DNA from: Amoebidium appalachense
Taxonomy: Eukaryota; Ichthyosporea
Reading direction: 5' to 3'
Assembly (NCBI GenBank): GCA_963693365.1
Contig: CAVNZM010000014.1
Coordinates: 1,550,001-1,614,000, forward strand
Length of the DNA stretch: 64,000 nucleotides
The translations under genes and the position numbers were made by a program. This document shows, piece by piece, positions 54,206-64,000 of this stretch (positions are counted from its first letter, which is position 1; every line of letters begins with the position of its first letter). The notes below the pieces were generated by a model. That model was not told the origin of the DNA, did no database searches, and was given only the letters and a program-made list of their open reading frames with translations.

Positions 54206-56929
54206 TCTGGGGAGGAGTTAAGAAATGCCCTTGAGAGGAGGCCCAGCCAACATGCAAGACGTGCCTACAGGAAGTTGGGGCGGATCAGGCCAAGCCAAGG
54301 CGCGGGGAGAGAAATGGGTGGTGTGTGTGCGTCTGTGTGTGTGGTGGGGGGCGGGACGGGGCGGGGCCGGGGGGGGGGGGGGGGGGGGGGGAGGGGGGGG
54401 GGGGGAGGGGGGGGGGGGGGGGGGGGGGGGGGCGGGGCCAGGGGGGATAAAGAAAGAAAAATATAAGTATCGGTACCAAACTTGTGACTACGGGACACAC
54501 AATGCCACATTCTCGACCGCACATGCGCATACCTGATGACGACCACAAAGGGCTAACTCCTCAACATGCCTGTTCGTGGTTGCGCTGTCTTAGTTTCAGA
54601 GTGCGAGTGGATCCGTTGAGTCATAAAAGAGCTTTTGTGTAGGTGGTGTGTTTGGGAAGTATGTGGATGAATGCATGTACGTGTTTTTTAGGATTAGAGC
54701 GCCCACGTGCAGGAACAAGTGTAAAAAGGCACGGTGTCTACAAAAGAAGCGAAGTGGCAGAGTGAAAGGGATCTAGCTGAGATGCAAAACGGGTTGTGTC
54801 GGGCCTCCAGCGCGGAACTTTGTGACCGAGATCTTAACCAAGCTCAAATCTAAGTGACGTGAAGCAGATTATACCTAGGTGCACTAAGTGATCCTGGCTC
54901 TTGTATGAAGTCTCTTAGAACTGTTTTCCGATCTTCTATTCAGAATTCATCCTGTCATCATTCATTGCTCTTCTATTCAGAATTCATCCTGCCATGCTCT
55001 TCTATTCAGAATTCATCCTGCCATTCATTGCTCAGTTCAAAAATGTTGTAAGGTGACGCGCTGGGGGCTCGGCTCAGTGAGTCGACGTCAGTTAGTAAGC
55101 TTCAAAAACAACAAGTCGCTGTTGATTGGCTTAACCCGCATCATGTGCGTCATAATGACGTCATAAGATAGTAATCCCCCCTAAACTGTGAGTCCAAACC
55201 TCGGGAATCACGGCCGTGGGCCCGTGGTAATCACGGTGGCGTGGCCCACCGTCGTTGGGTACGCGTACGAGAGCTACCCTACGGTACGAGTACAACGTGC
55301 AAAAACAGTAATCCTGAGTAATGTGTAACCATTTAACGAATCTCACTGCCTGAAACCAGTACGTTGCAGAGTCAATGCGCCTCAGACTTGTCCGTAGCAA
55401 TAAATGGTGCGTAATCCCCCGAGTCACTCAATTCGAGACATAACTATATAAAGACATTTCGAATTCCTCGACCTACATAGTGACTGTCCATGCTGAGATC
55501 CCGAAAAGTACCAGAAGCTAGCTGTAATATTAGGTGCCTCGATTCGTGTTGGCCACAGCATGCACCAACACTATCACCCACGTGCAAGTTTGATTCCTAG
55601 AGAAGAAATCTCACGAACTTGCTCGCACGCAGTAGCGGTGGTTGGTTTAACTAGGTGCATGTGCATGACACAGACACAACACGTGTTGCAAGCGTGCACA
55701 TACTGGAACTTGAAGTGCAAATTTTGACCTAAACAGTGCTTGCAGTGCTCTGAATTCCAACCGGATTGGGTGATCATTTTGTTTGCTTCAAACACAAGTC
55801 CTTAAGTACTGCTTCTGACTAATTAATTTGGTGAGGCTCCTAGATTACCCAATCCCTCCAAAATCTCTCTGCTTAGTGCCTGTTAGACTTTACTGCACTA
55901 CACTCACACCCCATCCCAACCTTCACGACACTCCCCTCCTACACCGGCACGCATGGACCGTTTTCTACACGCACAACACAAAACACGCATCTCCACGGCA
56001 TTTAACGCAAGCACCCGCATACACAAACCGTTAGTGCAATATGTTTGCTCCACAGGCCGTGAAAAAAGGTCTCTAGCTGATAGTATATATCGTGGGTTTC
56101 CCTAGTGGTGTACTAGCACAGTGGTACCGGTCTCTTCAATGGCGTGGTAATCGGTTCCTGATTGTTACTGGATAACTCGTGAAGTTTTTATTGTCTTCTC
56201 AGTATGCCGTGCATACTTGCATATCTTTCCGTCGAATAAATCCAGTCAAAAGAAAAAAAAATGTTTCCTAGACGGTGGTGCCCTAGTGGGTCACAACCTT
56301 GGTGCCGTAGCTGTGTGGGCCGGTGTATTGTGTTCCCCTTTGTTCCGTTAGCCACCCAGGCCTCCCTTTCTTCCACACTCCTCACCCACCTATCCACTTC
56401 TCGTCACCCTGCACAACACTTTACCATCATTGACTTTCTTCTTAACACGGGTGATTTCCTCACTGCCCAACTTTGTTTCCAATACCTGCGCGCTCACGTC
56501 ACACACATCATACAACCACCCTCCCAACCTGGTTAAATAGCTCCTTTTCTTTCTTTCTCTCTTCCTTTTTTTTTTTTTTTTTTTTTTTTGAAGTTGTCAT
56601 AGATGTTGTGTCTGTAAGATGTGTGGTTTTAGCGGCCGTGGCCGTGTAGTAGATTACCTAGTATTAATAAGGGGTGGCCCTCGTCTGCATTATGATGTAC
56701 ATATATCATGCATATGGGGCACATGTTGTGTTTCTGGATTGGCCGGAGGGAGCGGCCAATAAAGTGCAATGATCCCAAAATGACAACTCAGTAGCCCCCC
56801 CTCCTCTCCTCCCCCCCCCCCCCCCCCTGGCCCTCCCTCCCAATATAAACGACACTGCACCTGGCAGATCACTGAATACACCTGTTGCAAATGCTGCTAT
56901 AAACGAATATACACAAAAATAGAACTATG
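53619..56929. other. Intergenic region between FLII and PQBP1
   Basis: Should hold the FLII promoter and the PQBP1 3' flank. TG/G-tracts lie at 53910-53970, 54110-54205 and 54370-54432, which may belong to a 5' UTR intron. 54931-55030 carries three copies of cttctattcagaattcatcc-tgccat. 55030-56560 is mostly unique sequence without a convincing ORF. A T-tract lies at 56569-56589 and a C-tract at 56809-56827. No RNA gene was recognised. Confidence 0.5.
54931..55030. repeat. Short tandem repeat, about 27-33 bp x 3
   Basis: Three copies of the segment cttctattcagaattcatcc followed by tg(c/t)cat, with an extra cattcattgctc in the first and third spacers. Confidence 0.9.
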
Positions 56930-57065
56930 TCACTTCTTGGCGTTCCCAGCCTTCATGCGAAGAATGGCGCCTGGACTAGGCAAGGGCCTGTGGGGGTGTA
57001 ATGTGGCCAGTCGACATCAGAAATCAAATCAGGTGCCCGATCACTTAAAAGGTAACATTTGAAGG

Positions 57066-57127
<62 letters not shown>

Positions 57128-58628
57128 ACACACACACACCACCACCTCCTCCCCCTTAGGCACACCAACACCATGCATATGGCAGCCTTCTATGCCTGGC
57201 TCAAATTTCGTTCAATCATGTAATGTTATGTCTGCTCTACACAAACCAGCCACAAAAGTCAGCCATGTATCTACACACACAATCGTTTATACCCAACCAT
57301 TTCCCAGTGGGTGTGATCTGTATAGATGTGCAGGGGTGCCAAACACAGTGCAGGGATTCTAGCCCACACTTAGCAACGGCATCACAAAAAGCCACAACCC
57401 CCAAGACTTTTACTCTCCTCCGCCTCAATAACAGGGCCCCATATCTCGCGGTTGCCCTGGCGATATAACGGAGTATCCATCCCCCCCCCCCCCCCAATCC
57501 TCCCCCCTCCCCCCCCCCCCCCCTCCCCCCCTTCCCCCCCACTCCACCCCAGGGAAAACAATAAAAAATAAAAAATAAACCACCACCACCACCAGCAATT
57601 CCGCCTCCCTCGGGGTCTCTCCTTCCGACGCAAAAAAAACGGGGAAAAAAAAACAAAAAAAAACCAAAGCACACACGTGCATGCACACACGACGGAGAGA
57701 GAATGCAAATAGCCATGTGCAGACACATGCCAGCCAAGCCTATCGGCTGAGGCTCCGTCAAAACGACTCAAGGCACACACACAAAAGAGGAGAAATGAAA
57801 TCTGGTGTGTTGGGGGGAGGGGGAGGGGGGGGGATGCGATACAAATCACGAGGTACACATGCGGCGGAGGGAGGATGAGGAAGGGGGGAGGAAAGAGGGG
57901 GGGGAGGGGGGGGGGGGGGGAGGGGGGGGGGGGGCATTACCTCTGCTGGTACATCGGGCCACTTGCCGTTGAATCAACACCCTGTTGAAAAGAAACATCG
58001 ACTAGTGAGCTGACAGACAGAACAAAAGGCCATTTTATGCATGTGTTTTGGGTTTTTTTTGTTCTGTTTACACGGAGCAAGTTTTTTGTGCTGGAGCCAT
58101 GGATACAGCAAGAATCAGCCCTAATGCCTCTCGGCTTGGAACCTGGTTGCATCGGCCTTGGATTGGGGGGGGGGGGGGGAGGGGGGGGGGGGATTTGTAA
58201 AGCAATATTGATGGCATATCTAGATTTTAGGATGGGTTGTGAGAAGTTGGTTGCTGTGAAATGTCCCGTGGTGGGTATGAGTGTGGGTGTGCCTGGGCTC
58301 GTGGCATTAAGTGGGTTGTGTGGTGCATTTGCACTTGCACATTGTCGTGTGTAAGAAAGTGCGTGCGCGCAGTGTGGGTGTACCCCGTGTACGGATCATG
58401 GATGTGTGTCTCTGTATGCATGTGCGCATGAACCGGGATAACACCAGTGTGGGTTAGAGGGGGTTTCTATCAGGCCGATGTATAAACCCTTACGGGTCAG
58501 GACAAAATGCTGTTTGATCCGCATCTCGCCAATCATCAAGCCAAAAACCCTTTCGGATCTGACCCACCCGCGATTCTAAAAGAGACCCCGTTAATATATG
58601 GAAGATGGGCGTGTGGGTGAAAGGGAGG

Positions 58629-58664
<36 letters not shown>

Positions 58665-58883
58665 AAATACCGTTTTTGGTTTATCGCCCTCTGGAATCTC
58701 CAAACCACTTTGCCAGGTGCCTCTTGGTGCCTGTGAAGAGAATTCCCGTGAGTTCAGATGCTATTTGCAGCAAGTAGCTGTGTTGATGAGGTTTTGTGTA
58801 GCCAAAAGACAAGCAATCCAACAGCCGAGAGTGGGGGTGCCCACACATGAACGCACACGCCAAAAGGGTTAAAAAAAAGAGGG

Positions 58884-58914
<31 letters not shown>

Positions 58915-59039
58915 AGAATATGCAGAGGAAGTCTTACCAGAAGTGTCATATGTGTGCTTGCGCAGTGACAAACATCAATACGGATACGAAGTACAAGGTT
59001 ACACTACGAGGCAGACGGTACGGGACATAGATAGAAGAA

Positions 59040-59076
<37 letters not shown>

Positions 59077-60090
59077 ACATCCGAGTAGGCAGCCGGATCC
59101 ATGGGGTCCAACTCATCCTCATCCCCTGGCTTCTTGGGTACCGTCTTGCGTCCAAACCGACTGTGGAAAAGGCAGTAGGTGAATACCTCATAGACATGTG
59201 TTTGTAGAGATCGTGAATTTGAAGGAGTGTCAGGGGGAAATGGTGCCCTTTTGACTTCGACATGAGAACAGAGAGGTGGGGGGAAAGGGGGGTTGGGATG
59301 CTATTGACTAAAATGGGTAGATTAAAGGGTTGCACGATGATTATTAGGAGGCATACAAGCACATGTATAGAGGTATTCATATGCTCACACCCATACTTGA
59401 ACAAACACGAAGGCCAGCCCGACAGCACACACACACGCACACACGCACACACACGCGCGCACGCACACGCACACACACACGCACACACACACACACACAC
59501 GCACACACACACATACACACCAACCCACCCATCCACCACCCCTGCTCCCCCCACCTCCCCCATCCCCCCCCCCCCTCCAACACACACAGACACAGACAAC
59601 ACACACACACACACAGATACACACACACACACACACACACACGTACTTGTAGGGTGCAGTCTTGCCCCGTGGGTTCTGCTGGGGTTGGTGCCTTTTTTCG
59701 TCGCCTGGCCGTACGGGGCCAATCACATTAGATTTCTTTTCCTGCTGCTGTTTTGGCTGTTGTGGTTGCTGCGGCTGGTTGACTGCATTTGGTGTGCGTG
59801 GGATGAGGGTGTAGATGTGCGTGCGTGTAATGAATTTTGGGGTGTTTCATTGTGTTTGCTTGTGTTTGGATGTATGTGTGTGTGCTTAGATGTGCATGTG
59901 TTTGAGGTGTTTGTGTGTATGTGTGTTGGGAGGAGGAAGGGGGGGGGGGGGGGGGGGGGGTAAACGGAGTGAGAAATAATCGACCGCATATGCTTTGTTG
60001 AAGTGACAAAATTATTGTAGACGGCTGAGCAAGGCCAATGTGTGTGTGTGCGTGTGTGCATGTATATGTGTGTGCGGTCTGTGTGTGTGT

Positions 60091-60129
<39 letters not shown>

Positions 60130-60169
60130 CGGGATGTGTGGGCACGTGTGTGTCGGTGTGTGTGTTGGG

Positions 60170-60209
<40 letters not shown>

Positions 60210-60601
60210 TTGAATGCGTCAAAAAGTACGAAGTACACAAGAACAAACGGATAACACGATGCAGAATGCAAGCCATACATAAAGGGGGGGAGGGATGGGG
60301 CATGTGTGTATCTGTCTCTCTCTCTCTCTCTCGTTCTCTCTCCCTGTGTGTGTGTGTGTGCACGAGCGCGAGCGGGCATGTGCATATATTTGTGTGCCTG
60401 TGCGTGCGGGTGCGCATTTATGTCTGTACCCGTGTCCATGTGATCAGAGGAAGGAGACGGAGATGGCAAAGAGGAGAGATAGGGGATGGGCGAGGGAGGG
60501 CGGGATGGAGGGGGGGGGGGGGGGGGGGGGGGTTTTGAATGCGTCAAAAAGTACGAAGTACACAAGAACAAACGGATAACACGATGCGGAATGCAAGCCA
60601 T

Positions 60602-60638
<37 letters not shown>

Positions 60639-62444
60639 AGGTGGGTAAGAGAGGGGGGGGGGGGGGGGGGGGAGGTGGGGGAGAGGGGGGAACTCAAGGA
60701 AACCTGATATGCAAGGCAATACGTACATTTCACAGGCGGGCGGTAGCCATACGGATCACACTTACGACACACACCCTCCGCACCAATATCCTTTGTCGCT
60801 CCACACTTCCAACACGACGAATGTTTTACCGCCTGTGTTATGGTCACTCCCACTTGCCCATCCCATACTGCACCAGAAATCACGGGCACGGATTGGAAAG
60901 ACGCCGCGGGGGGTGCTGGTGGTTGTGCATGTGCCTGTGCATGTGCCTGTGTGTTTGCGTCTGCTTGGGGTGTTTGTTGGTGTGTTAGTGGGGGTGGCAT
61001 TCCATATGGAAACGACGGTTGTTGTTGGTATTGGTCGGGTTGGGGTGGGACGTTTGTAGGTGGTGGGTAGTATTGGGGATATTGCCCATATGCAGCTGTG
61101 TAGTCAAATGGTGCATTGGGTTGTTGCGGTGGCGGTGGTGGCATAGCTGGGGGATAAGGATACGTTTGCGGTGGCTGGTCTGGCATTTGAGGTGGGGGTG
61201 GGGATGGATATGGGAATCCGGGTGGTGGTTGACTGTATTGTTGCGGTGGTGGTGGGAATCCAGGGGGGACAGGGGGCGCCCCCTGGGGAAAGGCCGTTGG
61301 TGGTTGGGTGAATGGAGGTGGGAAACCGGGTGGGAAGGGGGGTTGTGGAGGGGGTAATGCCGCTTGGTATGGTTGTGGTTCGTTTGCTGGTGGTTGTGGT
61401 TGTTGTGGTTGTTGTTGTGTATGTTCGTGTGGTGGGTGTGCCTGTGTTTGGTTTATTCCCCATGCGGGTTGGGGCATGGGAAGTCCTTGATCGGTTGGGG
61501 GAGGAGGCATAAAACTGGGTTGCTGGGGTGGTGGTGGTTCCGAATGTGCTGGTTGTGGTGGTGGTTGTTGTTCTTTTCTTTCGTGGTGATCGTTTTGAGT
61601 GACTGGTATTTTCAAATGCCGCAGGCGAGATGGGTGAATGAAACCGAGACCCGATTCCCCTTCGGACGACATGACAGAATCGTTTCTTTCTGCTGAGTGT
61701 GCACGTGGGCTCGTTTCCCTTTCGCTGCTCGGCTCTCTGTCTTTTCTCTTCTCCCTTCCAAATTCATCCAGTTCTGGAGATCCCGTTTGATTCCTATCGC
61801 GATCTTCGCTTCCCCCCCTTTCTCTGTCTCCCCGATCACTGCTCCTTCCCCTCTCCCTCCCCCTGTCTTCACTTCTCCCCCTGTCCCTCTCTCTCTCCCT
61901 ATCCTCGCTACTCCGGCCTCTCTCCCTCTCACGGTCTCTCTCCCCGCTCCGCCCCCTCCTGTCTCTATCTCTATCCCTCTCTCTCTCCCTGTCCCTCTCT
62001 CTGTCTCTATCCCCCTCTCTGTCTCTGTCCCTCTCTCCGTCTCTGTCTCTGTCTCTGTCTCTCCCCCTGTGCCTGTCTCTGTCATCATGCCTCCCCCCCT
62101 TCCTTTCATCATCGCTCTTTCCGCTCTGTAACATCCGCAGCCTCGACGGGTGAATAAACCCAGCTGTCATATCGGAATCGCTTGCACTCCCCTCCGATTT
62201 TCCACCCGTATTTTGCGGTAAAACAATCGGTGCGGGATTCACAAAAGAAGAAGAAACGGTGGTAGGGGCCGGGTTAACCTTAGGTAATGGGTTGATCGCG
62301 GGTGCTGGATCGATTTGTTTCGGCAATTGTTCGTGCTGTTTTGGTTGTTCTGGTGCGGTGGGTTTCGTTGGCGGTGGTGCCGCTGCGTGGTGAGGGGAGT
62401 GTCAGGACACACATGAGAGCCAGGAATTAGTGGTAGTCTTTTTT

Positions 62445-62502
<58 letters not shown>

Positions 62503-63397
62503 TACACAGCGAAATAAGGCCTGGTTGGATGGGTGGGTGAATGTGCTGGGTGGGTGGGAGGCCCAGATGAGAGTTCCGCTGGAAAAGGGGGGGGGGGGGG
62601 TTTGAATGCGGAACACGATGAGAAGCATGGTGCAGGACACGTGCAAAGGCAAACATTCAAGTATGCAACATCAGCCATGCGCACAGTATGCGTCATAAGC
62701 AGAGCCCATCCTCAGGGAGGGCCCAAGTCATCAATTGCGTCTGAGTTTCGACCCCTTAGCCCGCGTATATACGACTCTCCAACTCAGACAGCAGCATCAA
62801 CTGAACTTGGGAGGGTCAACCCGTCTTGATCAAAGACGAGCAGGGTTGCTTATGCAAGCAAGGTGAGCAAAACGGTGAAGATGTGTGTGCAAACTAAAGC
62901 ATTGCAGCGAAAAAATGCGTATGTGCTTACAGATGCACGATACAGAGCAACCATGCCCGGTTGCATGGAAGTAAAGCGGTCGGGGGGGGGGGGGGGGGGG
63001 GGGGGGGGGGCTCTGAAAACGGTATACAGAGGGAGCATAAAGACGCATCCCAGGACACTGGTGCCGACCAAACGATTGTGCAAAAAGAAATAAACACGCA
63101 TCGGATACACTACACAGCGGAGTCCTCGCTGTGGTGAGGTGGAGGGAAGAGGGGGGGGGGGGGGGGGACCAAAGAACGTACCAGAATAACTAAACAAAGT
63201 CAGGACAGGAGAGGGACAGGAGGTGGGGGGAGGGGGGGAGGGGAATAAGAAAAAATCAGAGGGGAAGGGGAGGGGGGGGGGGGGGGGGGGGGGGGGGAAT
63301 AGCAGTACCTGCTGCCGGTGCCGGGTCTGCTGCTGCTGCCTCTGGGGGTGTCCACTTGACCTGGTTGGTCACATAGTTCCAATAGTATGGATAGCCC
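56930..63397 (-). CDS. PQBP1: PQBP1-like protein, large form (WW domain; 5' end outside the window)
   Basis: Seven exons seen: 63397-63309, 62382-60727, 59782-59647, 59160-59079, 58730-58671, 57981-57941, 56987-56930 (stop TGA). All phases agree; at least 706 residues, against 265 in human. The first visible exon holds the end of a WW domain ([19 protein letters not shown]); its N-terminal half must lie upstream. The large exon has two FIHPSRLR motifs, an Arg/Asp/Glu dipeptide-rich region (about 62110-61840), a long Pro/Gln region and a CX2C-X11-CX2C cluster. The C-terminal exons match PQBP1 closely: [14 protein letters not shown] (human [14 protein letters not shown]), [24 protein letters not shown] and [12 protein letters not shown] (human PYPSPGAVLRAN, the motif that binds the U5 protein TXNL4A). 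The role is pre-mRNA splicing in the nucleus, by family. Reading through the donor at 60727 gives only intron. Confidence 0.92.
57060..57140. repeat. C-tract and CA repeat in the last PQBP1 intron
   Basis: About 45 C followed by about 13 CA units, within intron 56988-57940. In sense this intron also has C-tracts near its donor (57900-57934, G on plus), so both polarities occur in it. Confidence 0.92.
60208..60283 (-). repeat. Interspersed intronic repeat, PQBP1 intron, near-identical subfamily copy A
   Basis: In sense it ends GGCTTGCATTCTGCATCGTG, TTATCCGTTTGTTCTTGTGT, ACTTCGTACTTTTTGACGCA, TTCAAAACCCC. It differs from 20938-21004 by a single base over about 65 nt. Confidence 0.92.
60534..60600 (-). 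repeat. Interspersed intronic repeat, PQBP1 intron, near-identical subfamily copy B
   Basis: In sense it runs ATGGCTTGCATTCCGCATCG, TGTTATCCGTTTGTTCTTGT, GTACTTCGTACTTTTTGACG, CATTCAAAACCCC. It is nearly identical to copy A 330 bp away, and C-tracts (sense) bound it on both sides. Its 5' end is cut by a C-tract. Confidence 0.92.
61840..62110 (-). repeat. PQBP1: In-frame Arg/Asp/Glu dipeptide repeat in PQBP1
   Basis: The coding strand is a near-continuous (GAGA/GACA)-type purine repeat that encodes [12 protein letters not shown] and related dipeptides. Human PQBP1 has a similar but shorter polar DR/ER repeat region, which binds polyglutamine proteins. Confidence 0.85.
62601..62860 (-). repeat. 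Interspersed intronic repeat, long copy in PQBP1 intron
   Basis: In sense: TGCATAAGCAACCCTGCTCG, TTGATCAAGACGGGTTGACC, GGTCGAAACTCAGACGC, CTGAGGATGGGCTCTGCTTA, GCTGATGTTGCATACTTGAA, TGTTTGCCTTTGCACGTGTC, then GTTCCGCATTCAAACCCCC. The 5' half matches 20761-20900 and the middle matches 22134-22215, both on the plus strand in the SLC35A intron. It therefore joins two sub-variants in one copy. Confidence 0.9.
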
Positions 63398-64000
63398 CTG
63401 TCCGAAACATGAGATGGGGTTTGCAGATGCTCACAAATAAAAAAGAAAAAAGAGAAGAGAAAGAGGAAAAACTGAAAGAACCCCCCCCCCCCCCCCCTCC
63501 CCTCCCTCCGTCCCCCCAAAAAGAAGATAAAGAAGAGAAAAAACCAAATCTCCTATACAATTAATGCCACGCTTCACATCAGAGAGTGGAAGGAAAAAGG
63601 TGTTTAGACCGTAACCCCACAAGAAACCATCTAAGTGGAATCTTTTCCAAGACCGGACCTTGTGATGTAACACATTGTTCGCATATTGCCGACAACCAGA
63701 CAAGCTAAGACCGTTTTGTTTATTGGAAAACCAGTCCATGGGTTTCGGCTCCCCCCCCAAAAAAAACACCCAGAAACACTCTAAAAAAGATGTTTAAACC
63801 GCAAAACGAGTTAAATATCTAATGTATGTGGCCATGGAACAAACAATCACGGCTGTGGGATGAAACACGATTAGAAGGGCCACTCAACCCCGCTAGAAGG
63901 AAGAGTTCCCGCCACAGGTTGACAACATGGGTAGAAGGCGGGCGAGGTCTTCTGAACTAAACGGTGGTTGCCCGGGAGCAGTAAGAGGACGGGTAAGAAG
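63398..64000. other. PQBP1 intron or upstream sequence, no exon resolved
   Basis: Must contain intron upstream of the WW exon, because that exon starts mid-domain in phase 2. A C-tract lies at 63481-63497. I looked on the minus strand for the first half of a WW domain (a conserved Leu-Pro-x-Gly-Trp segment) and did not find it, so the 5' exons probably lie past 64000. Confidence 0.5.

Noticed and set aside
56261-56536. Plus-strand ORF of 91 codons
   Set aside because: No family recognised; it overlaps an equally open minus frame and lies in the PQBP1 3' flank.
59723-60726. Continuation of the large PQBP1 reading frame past 60727
   Set aside because: Beyond PVK|gtacgt the translation is polyproline, His-Thr and repeat-derived sequence, and the next exon (59782) is in another frame with a matching phase.

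Overview
This window looks like nuclear DNA of an intron-rich eukaryote. Every gene I could rebuild is split by canonical GT-AG introns. FLII and PQBP1 families are eukaryotic. The non-coding DNA is full of long (TG)n/(CA)n, (GA)n/(CT)n, poly-G/poly-C and poly-A/T tracts. I cannot name the species. A protist or another early-branching lineage is possible, but the sequence alone does not settle it. There are no bacterial operons, CRISPR arrays, rRNA or convincing tRNA genes.

Layout. 1-5213: mostly non-coding, with low-complexity tracts and one doubtful ORF. 5214-8207 (-): a secreted GH114 glycosidase in 3 exons. 8208-11342: intergenic. 11343-15767 (-): a complete 5-exon, 171-residue ferritin. 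15768-17930: shared upstream region of two divergent genes. 17931-23686 (+): a 2-exon SLC35A-type nucleotide-sugar transporter with a 4.6 kb intron. 23687-25842: tail-to-tail intergenic. 25843-53618 (-): a flightless-1 (FLII) gene, with 35 exons placed and about 1,270 residues; leucine-rich repeats are followed by six gelsolin-like domains. 53619-56929: intergenic. 56930 to beyond 63397 (-): a PQBP1-like spliceosomal gene whose 5' end lies outside the window.

The genes belong to unrelated pathways (secreted glycosidase, iron storage, Golgi transport, actin/nuclear-receptor scaffold, splicing), so there is no operon-like logic. Reading frames and intron phases agree at every junction that I list as resolved. 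One FLII region (between 40583 and 39560) needs another exon, and one (45954 to 44879) has a phase conflict.

The most unusual content is in the introns. (1) About half of all introns start a C-tract within about 25 nt after the 5' splice site, on the sense strand. (2) A roughly 70-270 bp interspersed repeat, bounded by C-tracts, occurs at least 12 times inside introns of four genes, always in the sense orientation of the host gene, although one host lies on the opposite strand. (3) In FLII, several tandem arrays abut splice sites, and two contain decayed copies of the exon boundary itself. Together these suggest an introner-like or transcription-linked repeat process; that is inference.
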